This document shows positions 52,314 to 62,140 of a stretch of DNA of 64,000 bases, piece after piece. Below the pieces are notes generated by a model. The model was not told where the DNA came from, made no database searches, and saw nothing but the letters and a program-made list of their open reading frames with translations. Location of the stretch: positions 1-64,000 of the forward strand of contig JAFEAE010000014.1 of the NCBI GenBank assembly GCA_018266575.1, read 5' to 3'. The position numbers and the translations under genes are program-made. The stretch comes from Bacteroidota bacterium (GTDB taxonomy: Bacteria; Bacteroidota; Bacteroidia; Chitinophagales; Chitinophagaceae). Numbering within the stretch: position 1 is the first letter of the stretch; the number at the start of each line of letters is the position of its first letter.

Positions 52314-54893
52314 TTATCTATTTATAATTATATAATTGAGTGTTGACCCGTCCGCTGTATTTATAGTTCCAGCGGCTACATTAGCCTGAATGGTAAGTGT
52401 ATTACTTGTGCATACTGCCTGATAGGTTGTTGTTAGAGAAGTCCCGGAAGGTGTTACAAGAGTAATAAATGCTCTACTGCTTGTTGTAAGTCCAGTAATT
52501 GTTATTGCTTTGGTTCCGGACACAAGAGTAGTTTGACCCACAATGCCATTTGTTCCTTCTGCTATCTGAAGATAATTACCTGCACTTGTTAGACTTATAT
52601 TCCCTCCAATTTGAAACCCGGTAATTCCATTATCCGCCCCGCCCCCATAGACAATATTACCGATACTATCAACCCTCATCGGGTAAGAATAAGTGGAATT
52701 AATATTGCTGCTTGATCCTCCAACTGCGCTATATCCAAAATATAAACTACCGCCTCTTGCTGTCCCGGTTCCACTACCCGGAAGCAGGTACATATCGCTA
52801 CCAATCACATTTGTACCTGTTGCATTTGCGCTTCGGTACCAGGCTTTGCCATAGGTCGGACTTGCGGCAGCATAACCCCCAACATAAAGTGATGTTGTAG
52901 TAGCGTATTGGTATGGTGCAAGAACAACCGAATAAGCGGGTGCGCTATACGATGCGGAAAGATCGCCTAATCGTATTACATCATTCACTACGTTACTGCT
53001 ATTTGCTCCAGTATTTCTTGTAATTATGTTTAAGTTATACTGGTTCGTTGTAAATCCCTTAAAAGCATCTTGACCTGCTCCAAAGTTCCCGGTCGCAGTT
53101 GTCATGGCAACAGACGCCGTCCATGTACCAATACCTATATTATTACCTCCGGTCAAATAACTCGTTGAGCTGGCACTTGGAGAACCAATGAATATATTTT
53201 TACTCGATCCTATATATTGAGGGTAGTTTCCTGTCGTTGCGCTTGTGAAAGATTCAAATATTATATTCTGATGTGCATTATTGAAAAATTCACCTTCTAA
53301 CGGAGATGTATATCCTGCATGAGATCGGTTTGTCACAAGCATATTATCATTCCCGCCATTATAATTTATGTATAGCCCAAATGTGCTATTGTGAATGTTT
53401 AGACCACTATCGAGTAAAGCGAGACTTCCTTTTATAATTTGATGTGCTGGAGCAGTCGTATATGCACTTGTACTTCCATAAATTGCATCGGCACCGGAAT
53501 TGTTATAACCATTCAGAATATATTTGTTGATGTTAGGGTCCTTATTACTACGAACCTTAAAGTTTCCAAAAGCATCTACAAATACAGGCATATCTCCATC
53601 TGAAGCAGGCGGCAAATTCTGAACATCTAAATGAGCATAGCTTGAGGTATCTGATGTTTGAAATTCTTGCAAGTAAGAAGCTACTGCATTTTTAACGGTT
53701 CGCGCATAAATATAGTTTCCACTATCAGAAAGATGAACAGCATCATTACCAAGATACGCCGGATTAATCCCCGTTCCACCACTTCCAAGCAATGCGGCCC
53801 GAATGTCAATAACCTGCAAGCCATAATATGCGCCGATATTTTTTATGCAAACAGAAAATGGATCGGTTGCGCTTCCTGTTCCATTGTAAGTAGGTATAAG
53901 TGTTGTAAGGAATATTGTAACCCCCGGGCAATTTCTTTGAATGCGAACAATTGCGCTATCGTAATATCCTTTGAATGTAGAAGTATCGGTAACAAGATCA
54001 CGCCTTTCGTTATAACCAGTACATATAATTACAACTTTTGGTTTTGTGAGATATAAATTTGGAAGCGTTGATGTGAGTGCATACTGTGTGGTAATTGACG
54101 GGTAGCTTAGATTATTAAACCGTAATTTATTTCCGGCAAATAAACGGTTACACCAGTTTTCACTTTCTGAACTTGCAGCCCCGCCTGCAGCTTGACTATC
54201 TCCAAAAATAGCTACTATTCCGAACGGATCAGTTGAATAAACTGTAAATGATGCAATATGCTGGCTACCTCCGAGAAAATAAATTCTCAACTTTCCACCT
54301 GTTCCAAAAAGGTTTGCATTCTGTAAAGACTTTGATATAGATGCACCGGTAGTTTTGTCGTACGCTGTTAAAGTGATCTTCCATTGTTCTCTTGTAATTG
54401 TCCATATTGTAGTATCAGAAGTATTGAATGACATACTTCCCGAACTGTCGCTATATGTTGTACTCGATGATCCGAATTTCATCATGCCGGAGTCGTAAGC
54501 ATTTGTCAAACTATATTGCATGAAAGACGAGATCGAATAGAAAAGTGCGTTAGAACCAAAAGAAATTCCTATGCCATGTGAAGCAGAATCTTTGCTGCCG
54601 GGTATTACTACTAATTGTACCTGCTGTTTATCAAGATTATAATAATCACTTTCAAAATAATCTGTCCAGCCGCCATGCGCAGTACTGCTAATAACCGCCC
54701 CGGATGATCCATAACTTACTGTTGAATTTGGATGAGTCAATGTCCATCCGGAAGGAAGAGAAGAAAAGTTTGTTGCGAAAACAGAGCCAACGATACCGTG
54801 TTGCTGACCGAGATTAGTTGTATTCTGTTGCGCTTTTTGTGCATGTAAAAAAAGAGAACAGAATAAAAATAATATTGAAAATATCTTTTTCAT
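52314..54893 (-). CDS. Fibre-like protein with SGNH/GDSL hydrolase domain and signal peptide
   Basis: 859 aa. Begins MKKIFSILFLFCSLFLHAQ, a signal peptide. A beta-rich domain (about 25-215) precedes an SGNH hydrolase at about 225-405: GDSQAAGG (nucleophile Ser near 230), TGYNERR (Asn near 294), and DAVHLSDSG (Asp-His near 386). After it comes a long Gly/Ser/Thr/Asn beta-rich fibre region. Such domains remove acetyl groups from sugars. Start overlaps the upstream gene stop (TAATG). Confidence 0.85.
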   Translation of the reverse strand: MKKIFSILFLFCSLFLHAQKAQQNTTNLGQQHGIVGSVFATNFSSLPSGWTLTHPNSTVSYGSSGAVISSTAHGGWTDYFESDYYNLDKQQVQLVVIPGSKDSASHGIGISFGSNALFYSISSFMQYSLTNAYDSGMMKFGSSSTTYSDSSGSMSFNTSDTTIWTITREQWKITLTAYDKTTGASISKSLQNANLFGTGGKLRIYFLGGSQHIASFTVYSTDPFGIVAIFGDSQAAGGAASSESENWCNRLFAGNKLRFNNLSYPSITTQYALTSTLPNLYLTKPKVVIICTGYNERRDLVTDTSTFKGYYDSAIVRIQRNCPGVTIFLTTLIPTYNGTGSATDPFSVCIKNIGAYYGLQVIDIRAALLGSGGTGINPAYLGNDAVHLSDSGNYIYARTVKNAVASYLQEFQTSDTSSYAHLDVQNLPPASDGDMPVFVDAFGNFKVRSNKDPNINKYILNGYNNSGADAIYGSTSAYTTAPAHQIIKGSLALLDSGLNIHNSTFGLYINYNGGNDNMLVTNRSHAGYTSPLEGEFFNNAHQNIIFESFTSATTGNYPQYIGSSKNIFIGSPSASSTSYLTGGNNIGIGTWTASVAMTTATGNFGAGQDAFKGFTTNQYNLNIITRNTGANSSNVVNDVIRLGDLSASYSAPAYSVVLAPYQYATTTSLYVGGYAAASPTYGKAWYRSANATGTNVIGSDMYLLPGSGTGTARGGSLYFGYSAVGGSSSNINSTYSYPMRVDSIGNIVYGGGADNGITGFQIGGNISLTSAGNYLQIAEGTNGIVGQTTLVSGTKAITITGLTTSSRAFITLVTPSGTSLTTTYQAVCTSNTLTIQANVAAGTINTADGSTLNYIIINR

Positions 54894-56530
54894 TAGATGA
54901 CTTGTTTAATTCTGATTACTGTTGACGAGGTAATGCCGGAAACATAAATGGTTGTATTGCCATTCATGAAATAATAATTGCAGGAAATATTTGAATTGCT
55001 TCCTGCAGAAATATATTGTGATGGAATTATCTCTGCGCCGCCGGAAGTAATACCAACTTTAAAAGCGGATAGTGCCGATGTAGGATTTACTTCAATAGCA
55101 ATAAGCGAAGCGGTTCCTGAAACTGTAAAAGATTGATCGGAAGAATACGTTCCAGTGATATCATTAGAGCCGCCGCCACTATGTAAATTGACATACGATA
55201 TCGTTGCAAGTTTTGTTGTATCAATTGCCTGGTTAATTGTTCCACTGCCGTTATATGGTGAAGTAGTTGTAAATCCGTAACCGAAATTCAATTGATAAAG
55301 AGAATTGCCGAGTGAAATGCCGCTTATTGTATTATTTGCAAGCATTGCATTTGTAACACCGCCATTTGCAATAGTTAGATCAGTTGAATTATTACCCGAA
55401 TTATCGCTCGCTGAAAAAACAGATGAAAAATTTAATCTGCTCCTTTGTGTTTGTGATGTCGTATTACTTTGTACGGTTTGATAATACAGCGTTGGCGAAG
55501 GAACCGCCCCCGGCGGAAAATAATAAAAAGAAAGTGTATCACCGGTTGATATTGTATTTGAAGATGCAGAAACATCCGTTAAATAAATATACCAGATATC
55601 CGGGCTGCTTAATGCATCGGAAGGGCTTCCTGAATTAATCGTATATAATCCATGCTTAGCAGGATTGTGTACATTAAAAACATACAATGATCCGCCCTGC
55701 AGCATGTGAGAAATAAAATAGGTAACATCATTTCCGAAAATATCAAACTGACTGACATCTAACTGGCCAATGCCTGAAAAATTTGGTGTACCCGTAACCG
55801 ATCCGCCAGCAAGAGAAGCGCCACTACCGCCAAGATTATATACCCATTGATACGATGGGTAATAACTTGCAGGAAATGTTGTGCTACCGCCGCCTCCGCC
55901 TATACTATCAATAAAAGCAAAGTATTCAGTTAATCCTTTTTTATAAAACACAGAATCGCTTCGACGATATAATGTATTAACCCATTTTCCTACTGTATCA
56001 GTTCCGCCAATTGCTCCTATATTTGAACGTGCTGCACTTGCGCTCACTACATCAGATAGGTTATTTGAATTTATCAGGTAGCCATTAGGGTTAGTATTAC
56101 GCGGATAATACAATGTTGCTGCATCTGTTGCCCTTAGATAAGGCAAGAGCATATTCGTCGTATCGGCCCAATTTAATTTTGTGTTGATACGATTGGAAAG
56201 CGAAGTGGTATCGATTGATGAACCGCCTGTAACACTGTAATAACTTCCTTGTGAATAATAATGCAGTTCATTTCCAACAACGAAAATGAAAGGGGTTGTA
56301 TCGCTGCCGCCATAATTGTAATTTGATGGATAGCGTGGAATGTGTAACGATGAATCAAAATATCCGGCTTTCCAGCCATTCATAAAACTGTTCACACGCG
56401 GCACCGCTCTTGAATCATGCACCTGAGCACTGGCTACCGCGCACGCTAATAAAATTATCCCTGTTATTATGCTTCTTTTTGCTGCCAGGTAGTTATCCCG
56501 GAAAGCATTGAAGCGTTTTGATATGTTCAT
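54893..56530 (-). CDS. Fibre-like protein with signal peptide
   Basis: 545 aa. Signal peptide (SIITGIILLACAVASAQ), then Ser/Thr/Tyr/Gly-rich beta sequence with tail-fibre-like short repeats. No enzyme motif. Coupled to the SGNH gene, so the two may form one surface structure. Confidence 0.75.
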   Translation of the reverse strand: MNISKRFNAFRDNYLAAKRSIITGIILLACAVASAQVHDSRAVPRVNSFMNGWKAGYFDSSLHIPRYPSNYNYGGSDTTPFIFVVGNELHYYSQGSYYSVTGGSSIDTTSLSNRINTKLNWADTTNMLLPYLRATDAATLYYPRNTNPNGYLINSNNLSDVVSASAARSNIGAIGGTDTVGKWVNTLYRRSDSVFYKKGLTEYFAFIDSIGGGGGSTTFPASYYPSYQWVYNLGGSGASLAGGSVTGTPNFSGIGQLDVSQFDIFGNDVTYFISHMLQGGSLYVFNVHNPAKHGLYTINSGSPSDALSSPDIWYIYLTDVSASSNTISTGDTLSFYYFPPGAVPSPTLYYQTVQSNTTSQTQRSRLNFSSVFSASDNSGNNSTDLTIANGGVTNAMLANNTISGISLGNSLYQLNFGYGFTTTSPYNGSGTINQAIDTTKLATISYVNLHSGGGSNDITGTYSSDQSFTVSGTASLIAIEVNPTSALSAFKVGITSGGAEIIPSQYISAGSNSNISCNYYFMNGNTTIYVSGITSSTVIRIKQVI

Positions 56531-56541
56531 AGTTTGTTATT

Positions 56542-57894
56542 TCATATTCGGATCAGCGCATACACGCCTGTATTTTTTAATTTGTTTCTTCCGCTTGTTG
56601 ATGTGTTATTAGCTGTACTATAAACACTGTTTGTTAAACTTCCTGTTGTGCCACTAAAACCAACTGGTTTTAAACCGCCATTATTCACCGCCTGAAACAA
56701 TGTTTGCACATGTGAGTGTGGCTTTAAATCTTCTTCCTCAAAACTTCCGGCTTTTCTTGCAGTGCCATCAACTACTTTTAATAATTCATAGTTGGTAAGT
56801 TTAGGCAACCTGAAATTTGATGAAGTTGTCCCTGATGAAAATTTTGCCTGATTGATAAGATTTCCATTTCCATCAGTAGTTGCAAGTGCCGCCTCTGTAA
56901 CAAGCATAGATGAATCGAGTGTTTGAACCCATGCCCATAATCTCGGGTAATCTGCACGGTTGACTAATTGCCCCGCACATTGTAAAGTATTTGCATCAAC
57001 TAACGCCATTGTATAAACGAACTCACCAACTCCTAACACGCCAGCAATATCATTGTCGATATTGAACACACCGTTTGCTTTGAATAGCTTTAACACCTCG
57101 CATTGACCAAGAATTATTTGAGTTACTTGGCTCGAAGAATTTATTTTATCTGTTCCTTGTGTATTTAAAACAAGATTGATGTGTGAGCCGCCATTTGAAT
57201 AAATATAGATGTAATCATAATCCAAAAGAGTTGAGAGTGCAGGTAAACTGCATACCAATTGGCTTGTTGATCCTTGACAGAAAATTGCTTTATTCTTGTA
57301 GGTATTATCAAACGTTGTGTTTGCGGAAATAATTACTCCTGATGATATGCCGCCAGAAACTGTTTGAATATTTGTTCCAATCTGTGGATAGAAATGTGTA
57401 ACAAATTCTTCACCCGGTTGAAATGTTATTCCTGACGGAAGTGTTATTGTGCCTGTTGTTTTATCGTATGTATATTCCGGCGTTCCTGTTGTGGCAAACA
57501 TCGTTCCTTCGCCTTTTCTTTCAAACCAGAGATCCCAACCGATATAAGAAGAATTTACATAGGTATCTGTTCCGCTTGTTAAGCCTGCAGAAGTATCAAC
57601 AATTAATTCATCATTAAATCTTACCGATGTGCTATTTGCGGAAGGTGTGATGCTTGTTGAATTTCGTACTGTTCCCGATGGCGTGGTATCTGCACTTTCC
57701 CAAAGTTTAACAATATATGTTCTGCCTATCGTTGCATCATAAGCAAAAGTTACCTGGAAAGGATTGCTGTATGGCTTTGTAGGCGCTTGGCTTTCCAGTA
57801 CAACCGTTGGCGCTGTGGAATCGTACAACGCAACAACAAAGTTGTTGGAACTGTTTATTAAACTACCTTCTATGCTTACCTGTATCTGTGCCAT
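56542..57894 (-). CDS. Phage tail collar-domain fibre protein
   Basis: 450 aa without signal peptide. A beta-sandwich N-terminal part attaches to the tail; a collar-like C-terminal domain (about 290-450) shows NRADYPRLWAWVQTLDSS, FRLPKLTNYELLKVVDG and LKPHSHVQTLF, ending in GVYALIRI. Likely receptor-binding fibre. 1 bp after the 1414-aa gene. Confidence 0.85.
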   Translation of the reverse strand: MAQIQVSIEGSLINSSNNFVVALYDSTAPTVVLESQAPTKPYSNPFQVTFAYDATIGRTYIVKLWESADTTPSGTVRNSTSITPSANSTSVRFNDELIVDTSAGLTSGTDTYVNSSYIGWDLWFERKGEGTMFATTGTPEYTYDKTTGTITLPSGITFQPGEEFVTHFYPQIGTNIQTVSGGISSGVIISANTTFDNTYKNKAIFCQGSTSQLVCSLPALSTLLDYDYIYIYSNGGSHINLVLNTQGTDKINSSSQVTQIILGQCEVLKLFKANGVFNIDNDIAGVLGVGEFVYTMALVDANTLQCAGQLVNRADYPRLWAWVQTLDSSMLVTEAALATTDGNGNLINQAKFSSGTTSSNFRLPKLTNYELLKVVDGTARKAGSFEEEDLKPHSHVQTLFQAVNNGGLKPVGFSGTTGSLTNSVYSTANNTSTSGRNKLKNTGVYALIRI

Positions 57895-57895
57895 A

Positions 57896-60800
57896 TTAGT
57901 TAATTAATATTCCGATGATGTCCGTTTCGGTTGCGTTTGAATCGTTGTTTATATTAGGCCCGAAACCAACGGCATCAACTGTTGCAATAATGCTTGTATC
58001 GCCTGATGCACCGGCAGATGTTGCCACATTTGCAAATAAATTCTGCGTACATCTTAGCGTTGTCTCAAAAAAACGTTTTGGATTTCCTTCAATAAATGTT
58101 TCTTCCCATCCGTCAGAATCGGTATCATAAGTAAGCCCTTCGTTTTCTATTGTCGTCTGATCCATCAATAATGCATCTGAAACTTTTTGATGCACCCAAA
58201 ACGGAACGCCATCACTTGTGCCCAACCAGAACTTACACACGTCATAAGGATAGGCTTGCGTAGTTTTTGCATCCTGGACCTGATCTACGAAACTCCAGCG
58301 CTTGAATTTGCGGGTAAATCGATTCCCAAGTATCGCATCTACTCTTATCTGTGGTTGATAATTTGTATCTGTAAAAATTAAATTCTGAGTGTTATAGCTG
58401 CATGAATATTTAATCAAAACGGTATTGGGCCAGCTTGAAGCGATTAATAAAGGCTCACTGATAAGTTTTGTTTGTGAGCCACCAGAACCGGCAACGATTT
58501 CAATGAAATAAGTACCGGCACTTAATCCAGAAATATCAATATTTCCTTGAAAAATTGAATATGGTGATGCGACTGCAGCAGAAGTTATTTCAGGTATTGT
58601 TATATCTATTCCGATTTGCGCCTGACTGCAATTGTATATTCTTGCAATAACATTGCTCAATCCATTGGTTAAAAATTGCAAACTTATTGTGTCATTATTT
58701 TGCCAATACTGACCGTAGTTATTTTGATTTACCCAGCGGCTTACTTGTTCCGAAAACCAATACTGATACCTATTGTTTGTATTTATTTGTGGGTCTTGTG
58801 TTTGCCCTTCAACTACAAGCTGTATCGGCAAACCCTTTGCCCACACTATTGAATTTGCTGGCATATCTAATAATTTAATTCCATCGGTAGAAGGATTTAT
58901 AAGTGTTGCAATATTTGTCTGTGGTGATAGAAGCGTTTTCCATTCCTGTGATTCATTTGTTCCTGGATGTTGTTTCAATCCATCTGGAAAAGAGAAATAT
59001 TCATTGCCGATATAAGTGTGCCTGATATGTGCGTTTGCCGCACCTGTCATGATACTGGCAAATGTTCTCTGGACTTCTGTTGTAAAATCTGCATATTCAG
59101 GAATGAATAAAATATCACTTCCCACTGGTTCATCTGCAGCTTCAGTTATTGTTACACCGTTAAGTGTAGTTGATAAAAATTTGTTTTTGGAAATAGTAAG
59201 GAAAGAATATTTATTTCCGCGCTGGTAATAGTTGACAGAATCTAAATATTTTTTCCATGCTAAAAACATTCGCTTAGGGCTGTAAGGCGTTATATTGAAA
59301 TAAGCTCCTGGCCCTGTCGTTAAAGGCTTATTTGTTCCGGGTATATTCCCGAGTAAATTAGGCAACCCAGATAATGCATCGTATTGCTCACGGTAAAGGT
59401 TATACGCTTTTATATTTGTGCTGGTAGCCGTAAGGCTCATTTCCGTAATAAATGCGTTTGTATTCTGTGCGCTACCTGTGAGAAATATAATATCCCCTAA
59501 CTGAAATGTTACCGTTTCATCAAATTCAAAATCAGTTGCGGGAAGTGCAGGGAAATTCGTGAGCGTTCCAGCACTATTGGCGGTGATTGTATTTTTTACT
59601 TGACCGTTTCTCCAATAATCAAATGTTGCATTTTGCCCTGATGCTCCATTTGTAAGCCCTCTGATCAAAAACTTCATTGCGAAAGTTGGATTGATCACTT
59701 GTGAATTAAACTGGAAGTACTGAAAACCATATTGTACTACTGACTGAACACCCGGTGTTCCACTATTATCAAATGGCTGCGAAGTCGGAATAACATTTGG
59801 TAAGGATATCAGTTTTTTATTTGATCCGGCTAACACTTGAATATTTGCGCCACTTGCACTCCAATATGTACCCGCAGTTATCGATGCAACTATATCATCC
59901 ACTTCGCCAGATGCTGATGTGTCGATAGTTATATATACGCAGTCTTTAAAATTAAACACCTGCGTTATTGTATGATCAATGCTTATTGGCGTTCCTGCGG
60001 AAGTATAATTTATTGTTTGGGTAAATGCAGCAACACCATTTATCCATAATGTTACTATTGCGTAATCATTCGGATTACCGGGAATCGGGTTAACCTGATT
60101 CAGTGTTCCTGATAGTTGAAAACGCATTGCAAGTGATGAACTAAAAGAAGGAACGCAGAATACAAAAATTGAAAAATCTTTACCCGTATAAAAATATCCG
60201 CCCTGAATGTTGAACATGCTTATAGGCTGTTGCGCAACATTTGGAAGCAGGTAAATATTCGTATTATTCGGAATAGAAGTGTTTTGAATCAGCGATAAAA
60301 AACTTGCCGTCCATGTGTCATACGTCCAATTGTTTAAATCAATGTTCACATTATGAACAGTATTATCATTAGCGTTTCTTGTGGTTGATGTGTCATTGAT
60401 ATTTGCGATCAATCGCTGCATGATATATGGGCATGCATTCCAGGGGCTTACTTTTTCAAATACTTTATCAGGAATGGCTTTCATTGGCCCTTGCATTTCA
60501 AGCGTGCTTATCCACGAAAATTTCCCTGATTTCTGATCGTTTAATGCAGGGTTCCATCCAAATTTTACACGGGTAAAAAATAAATCACTCGCCCTTGTTA
60601 ATTTCATATCAGCAACTTCACCGAGATCCATGCTTACCGATGTCGCGTTAAACACATATTCCAATTGTTCAAAAAATAATTCTTCCATGCTTCCCGGCTG
60701 CTGTGCACCCATTGCAGCCATAAGAATACATGAAGCATTTTGAAACCAGTCTTTAAGTGATGTTTTTAAAACCACGCCATAAGAACCTGTAAGATTTATA

Positions 60801-62140
60801 TTCGGGTAGTTGATATTTGTCTGAGCGGCGTTATAGAATTTACTATAATTAGGATCACCAGCCGCACGTAATGCATCTCCTGATGTGGCGCAAAGATTTT
60901 GCAAACCTTCAAGGAGTGAACTGATAAACTGAAATGCTAACGGGTAATCTGTAGTGCTTGCATATTGGCATATATATTTCAGTAATAATTTTCCGATGTT
61001 GTATAAAGAAATCATCCACACAGAGACATTCTGCGGAGCTGTAACAAATTCTACTGTGAAGTTTCCAGATAATACCGTTAATGGATGCGCCGGATCGCCA
61101 AACTGAGCAATAGCAAGAAATAAATTTTCATTTGCCTGTAAATCTATTGTCTGATCGAACGAGTAAACAGATTGACCCGTTAAATAACTCTGATGATGAT
61201 TATTCGGGAAAAGTTGCGCACCATAAGGATTGCTTACTGTTGATCTTCCCTGTTTTTGTGATGGCACAAGTAATTCAGTATGCAAAAACTGATCTGCTAA
61301 ACCTTCGTTTGCATAAACAGGTGTTTGTAATGCAAGGGCAAAACCAACCGGATGATTTGCCGAAAAAGGACGCAACTCAATTGTTCCCCTAACTCTTACT
61401 GTTACTGCTGCAACGGATGAAAATAAATAATTTTGCGTGGTTGCGTAGTTCGATGTAGTGTCAATATCTTCTAATGTCTGACCGTTTGAAACTACTCCGT
61501 AACTATCGCCATCTTCATCTGTTTTTGTGCATGGCAAAATATAGGGATGCCCGTCTGATGGCAATGATATTTGCGGAATGGAATAATACAAAGTATCTTC
61601 TACCAGCATCCCATCAAACAACGCTTTTATGTTTTCGGGTATTGATCCATCGCATGGAATTTCAAAAATGGTATTTTCGTAAGCCTTTATTAATTGCGTA
61701 ATGCCTCCCTGGAAAAGTGATATCTGAAAACCTCTTACAATCGTATCAACGCTTTGAGAAAAATCAATTGGGGACTTGTAATAAAGTTCATATTGTGGCT
61801 CTCCCGATTGTGGTTGATCGTTATATTTTAAGATCATGTAGGAAAGCAATGTTTCGCTTCCTTTTGTGCTGTAATAAATTTCACGCACAATTTGCTCTGC
61901 ATCTTTTACAAGAGTATAAGGTGAATTATAAGAACGGAACAGTGCGTAATAATCTTTGTTACGGTTGAATCCCAATTCCGAATTCATCCATCCGTCAGGT
62001 GCTGTTTTATTAGCAAGAGCAATCTCTGTTCCTGATTGAATGTTTGCTTTTTGAGTATTGCCATTAGCATCCTTATAATAGCATAGCCCTGTTGGTGTGT
62101 CCAACAGAAAAAATAAGAATGGATAACGCGAATAACTCAT
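57896..62140 (-). CDS. Large tail/baseplate-type structural protein
   Basis: 1414 aa, no signal peptide. No catalytic motif found. Mostly beta-rich with many Asn/Thr/Gln, plus phrases repeated in two places (SAGTPISIDHTITQVFNF, AGTLTNFPALPATDFEFDE). It lies between the tape measure and the collar fibre, the place of distal-tail or baseplate hub proteins. Family not recognised. Confidence 0.8.
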   Translation of the reverse strand: MSYSRYPFLFFLLDTPTGLCYYKDANGNTQKANIQSGTEIALANKTAPDGWMNSELGFNRNKDYYALFRSYNSPYTLVKDAEQIVREIYYSTKGSETLLSYMILKYNDQPQSGEPQYELYYKSPIDFSQSVDTIVRGFQISLFQGGITQLIKAYENTIFEIPCDGSIPENIKALFDGMLVEDTLYYSIPQISLPSDGHPYILPCTKTDEDGDSYGVVSNGQTLEDIDTTSNYATTQNYLFSSVAAVTVRVRGTIELRPFSANHPVGFALALQTPVYANEGLADQFLHTELLVPSQKQGRSTVSNPYGAQLFPNNHHQSYLTGQSVYSFDQTIDLQANENLFLAIAQFGDPAHPLTVLSGNFTVEFVTAPQNVSVWMISLYNIGKLLLKYICQYASTTDYPLAFQFISSLLEGLQNLCATSGDALRAAGDPNYSKFYNAAQTNINYPNINLTGSYGVVLKTSLKDWFQNASCILMAAMGAQQPGSMEELFFEQLEYVFNATSVSMDLGEVADMKLTRASDLFFTRVKFGWNPALNDQKSGKFSWISTLEMQGPMKAIPDKVFEKVSPWNACPYIMQRLIANINDTSTTRNANDNTVHNVNIDLNNWTYDTWTASFLSLIQNTSIPNNTNIYLLPNVAQQPISMFNIQGGYFYTGKDFSIFVFCVPSFSSSLAMRFQLSGTLNQVNPIPGNPNDYAIVTLWINGVAAFTQTINYTSAGTPISIDHTITQVFNFKDCVYITIDTSASGEVDDIVASITAGTYWSASGANIQVLAGSNKKLISLPNVIPTSQPFDNSGTPGVQSVVQYGFQYFQFNSQVINPTFAMKFLIRGLTNGASGQNATFDYWRNGQVKNTITANSAGTLTNFPALPATDFEFDETVTFQLGDIIFLTGSAQNTNAFITEMSLTATSTNIKAYNLYREQYDALSGLPNLLGNIPGTNKPLTTGPGAYFNITPYSPKRMFLAWKKYLDSVNYYQRGNKYSFLTISKNKFLSTTLNGVTITEAADEPVGSDILFIPEYADFTTEVQRTFASIMTGAANAHIRHTYIGNEYFSFPDGLKQHPGTNESQEWKTLLSPQTNIATLINPSTDGIKLLDMPANSIVWAKGLPIQLVVEGQTQDPQINTNNRYQYWFSEQVSRWVNQNNYGQYWQNNDTISLQFLTNGLSNVIARIYNCSQAQIGIDITIPEITSAAVASPYSIFQGNIDISGLSAGTYFIEIVAGSGGSQTKLISEPLLIASSWPNTVLIKYSCSYNTQNLIFTDTNYQPQIRVDAILGNRFTRKFKRWSFVDQVQDAKTTQAYPYDVCKFWLGTSDGVPFWVHQKVSDALLMDQTTIENEGLTYDTDSDGWEETFIEGNPKRFFETTLRCTQNLFANVATSAGASGDTSIIATVDAVGFGPNINNDSNATETDIIGILIN

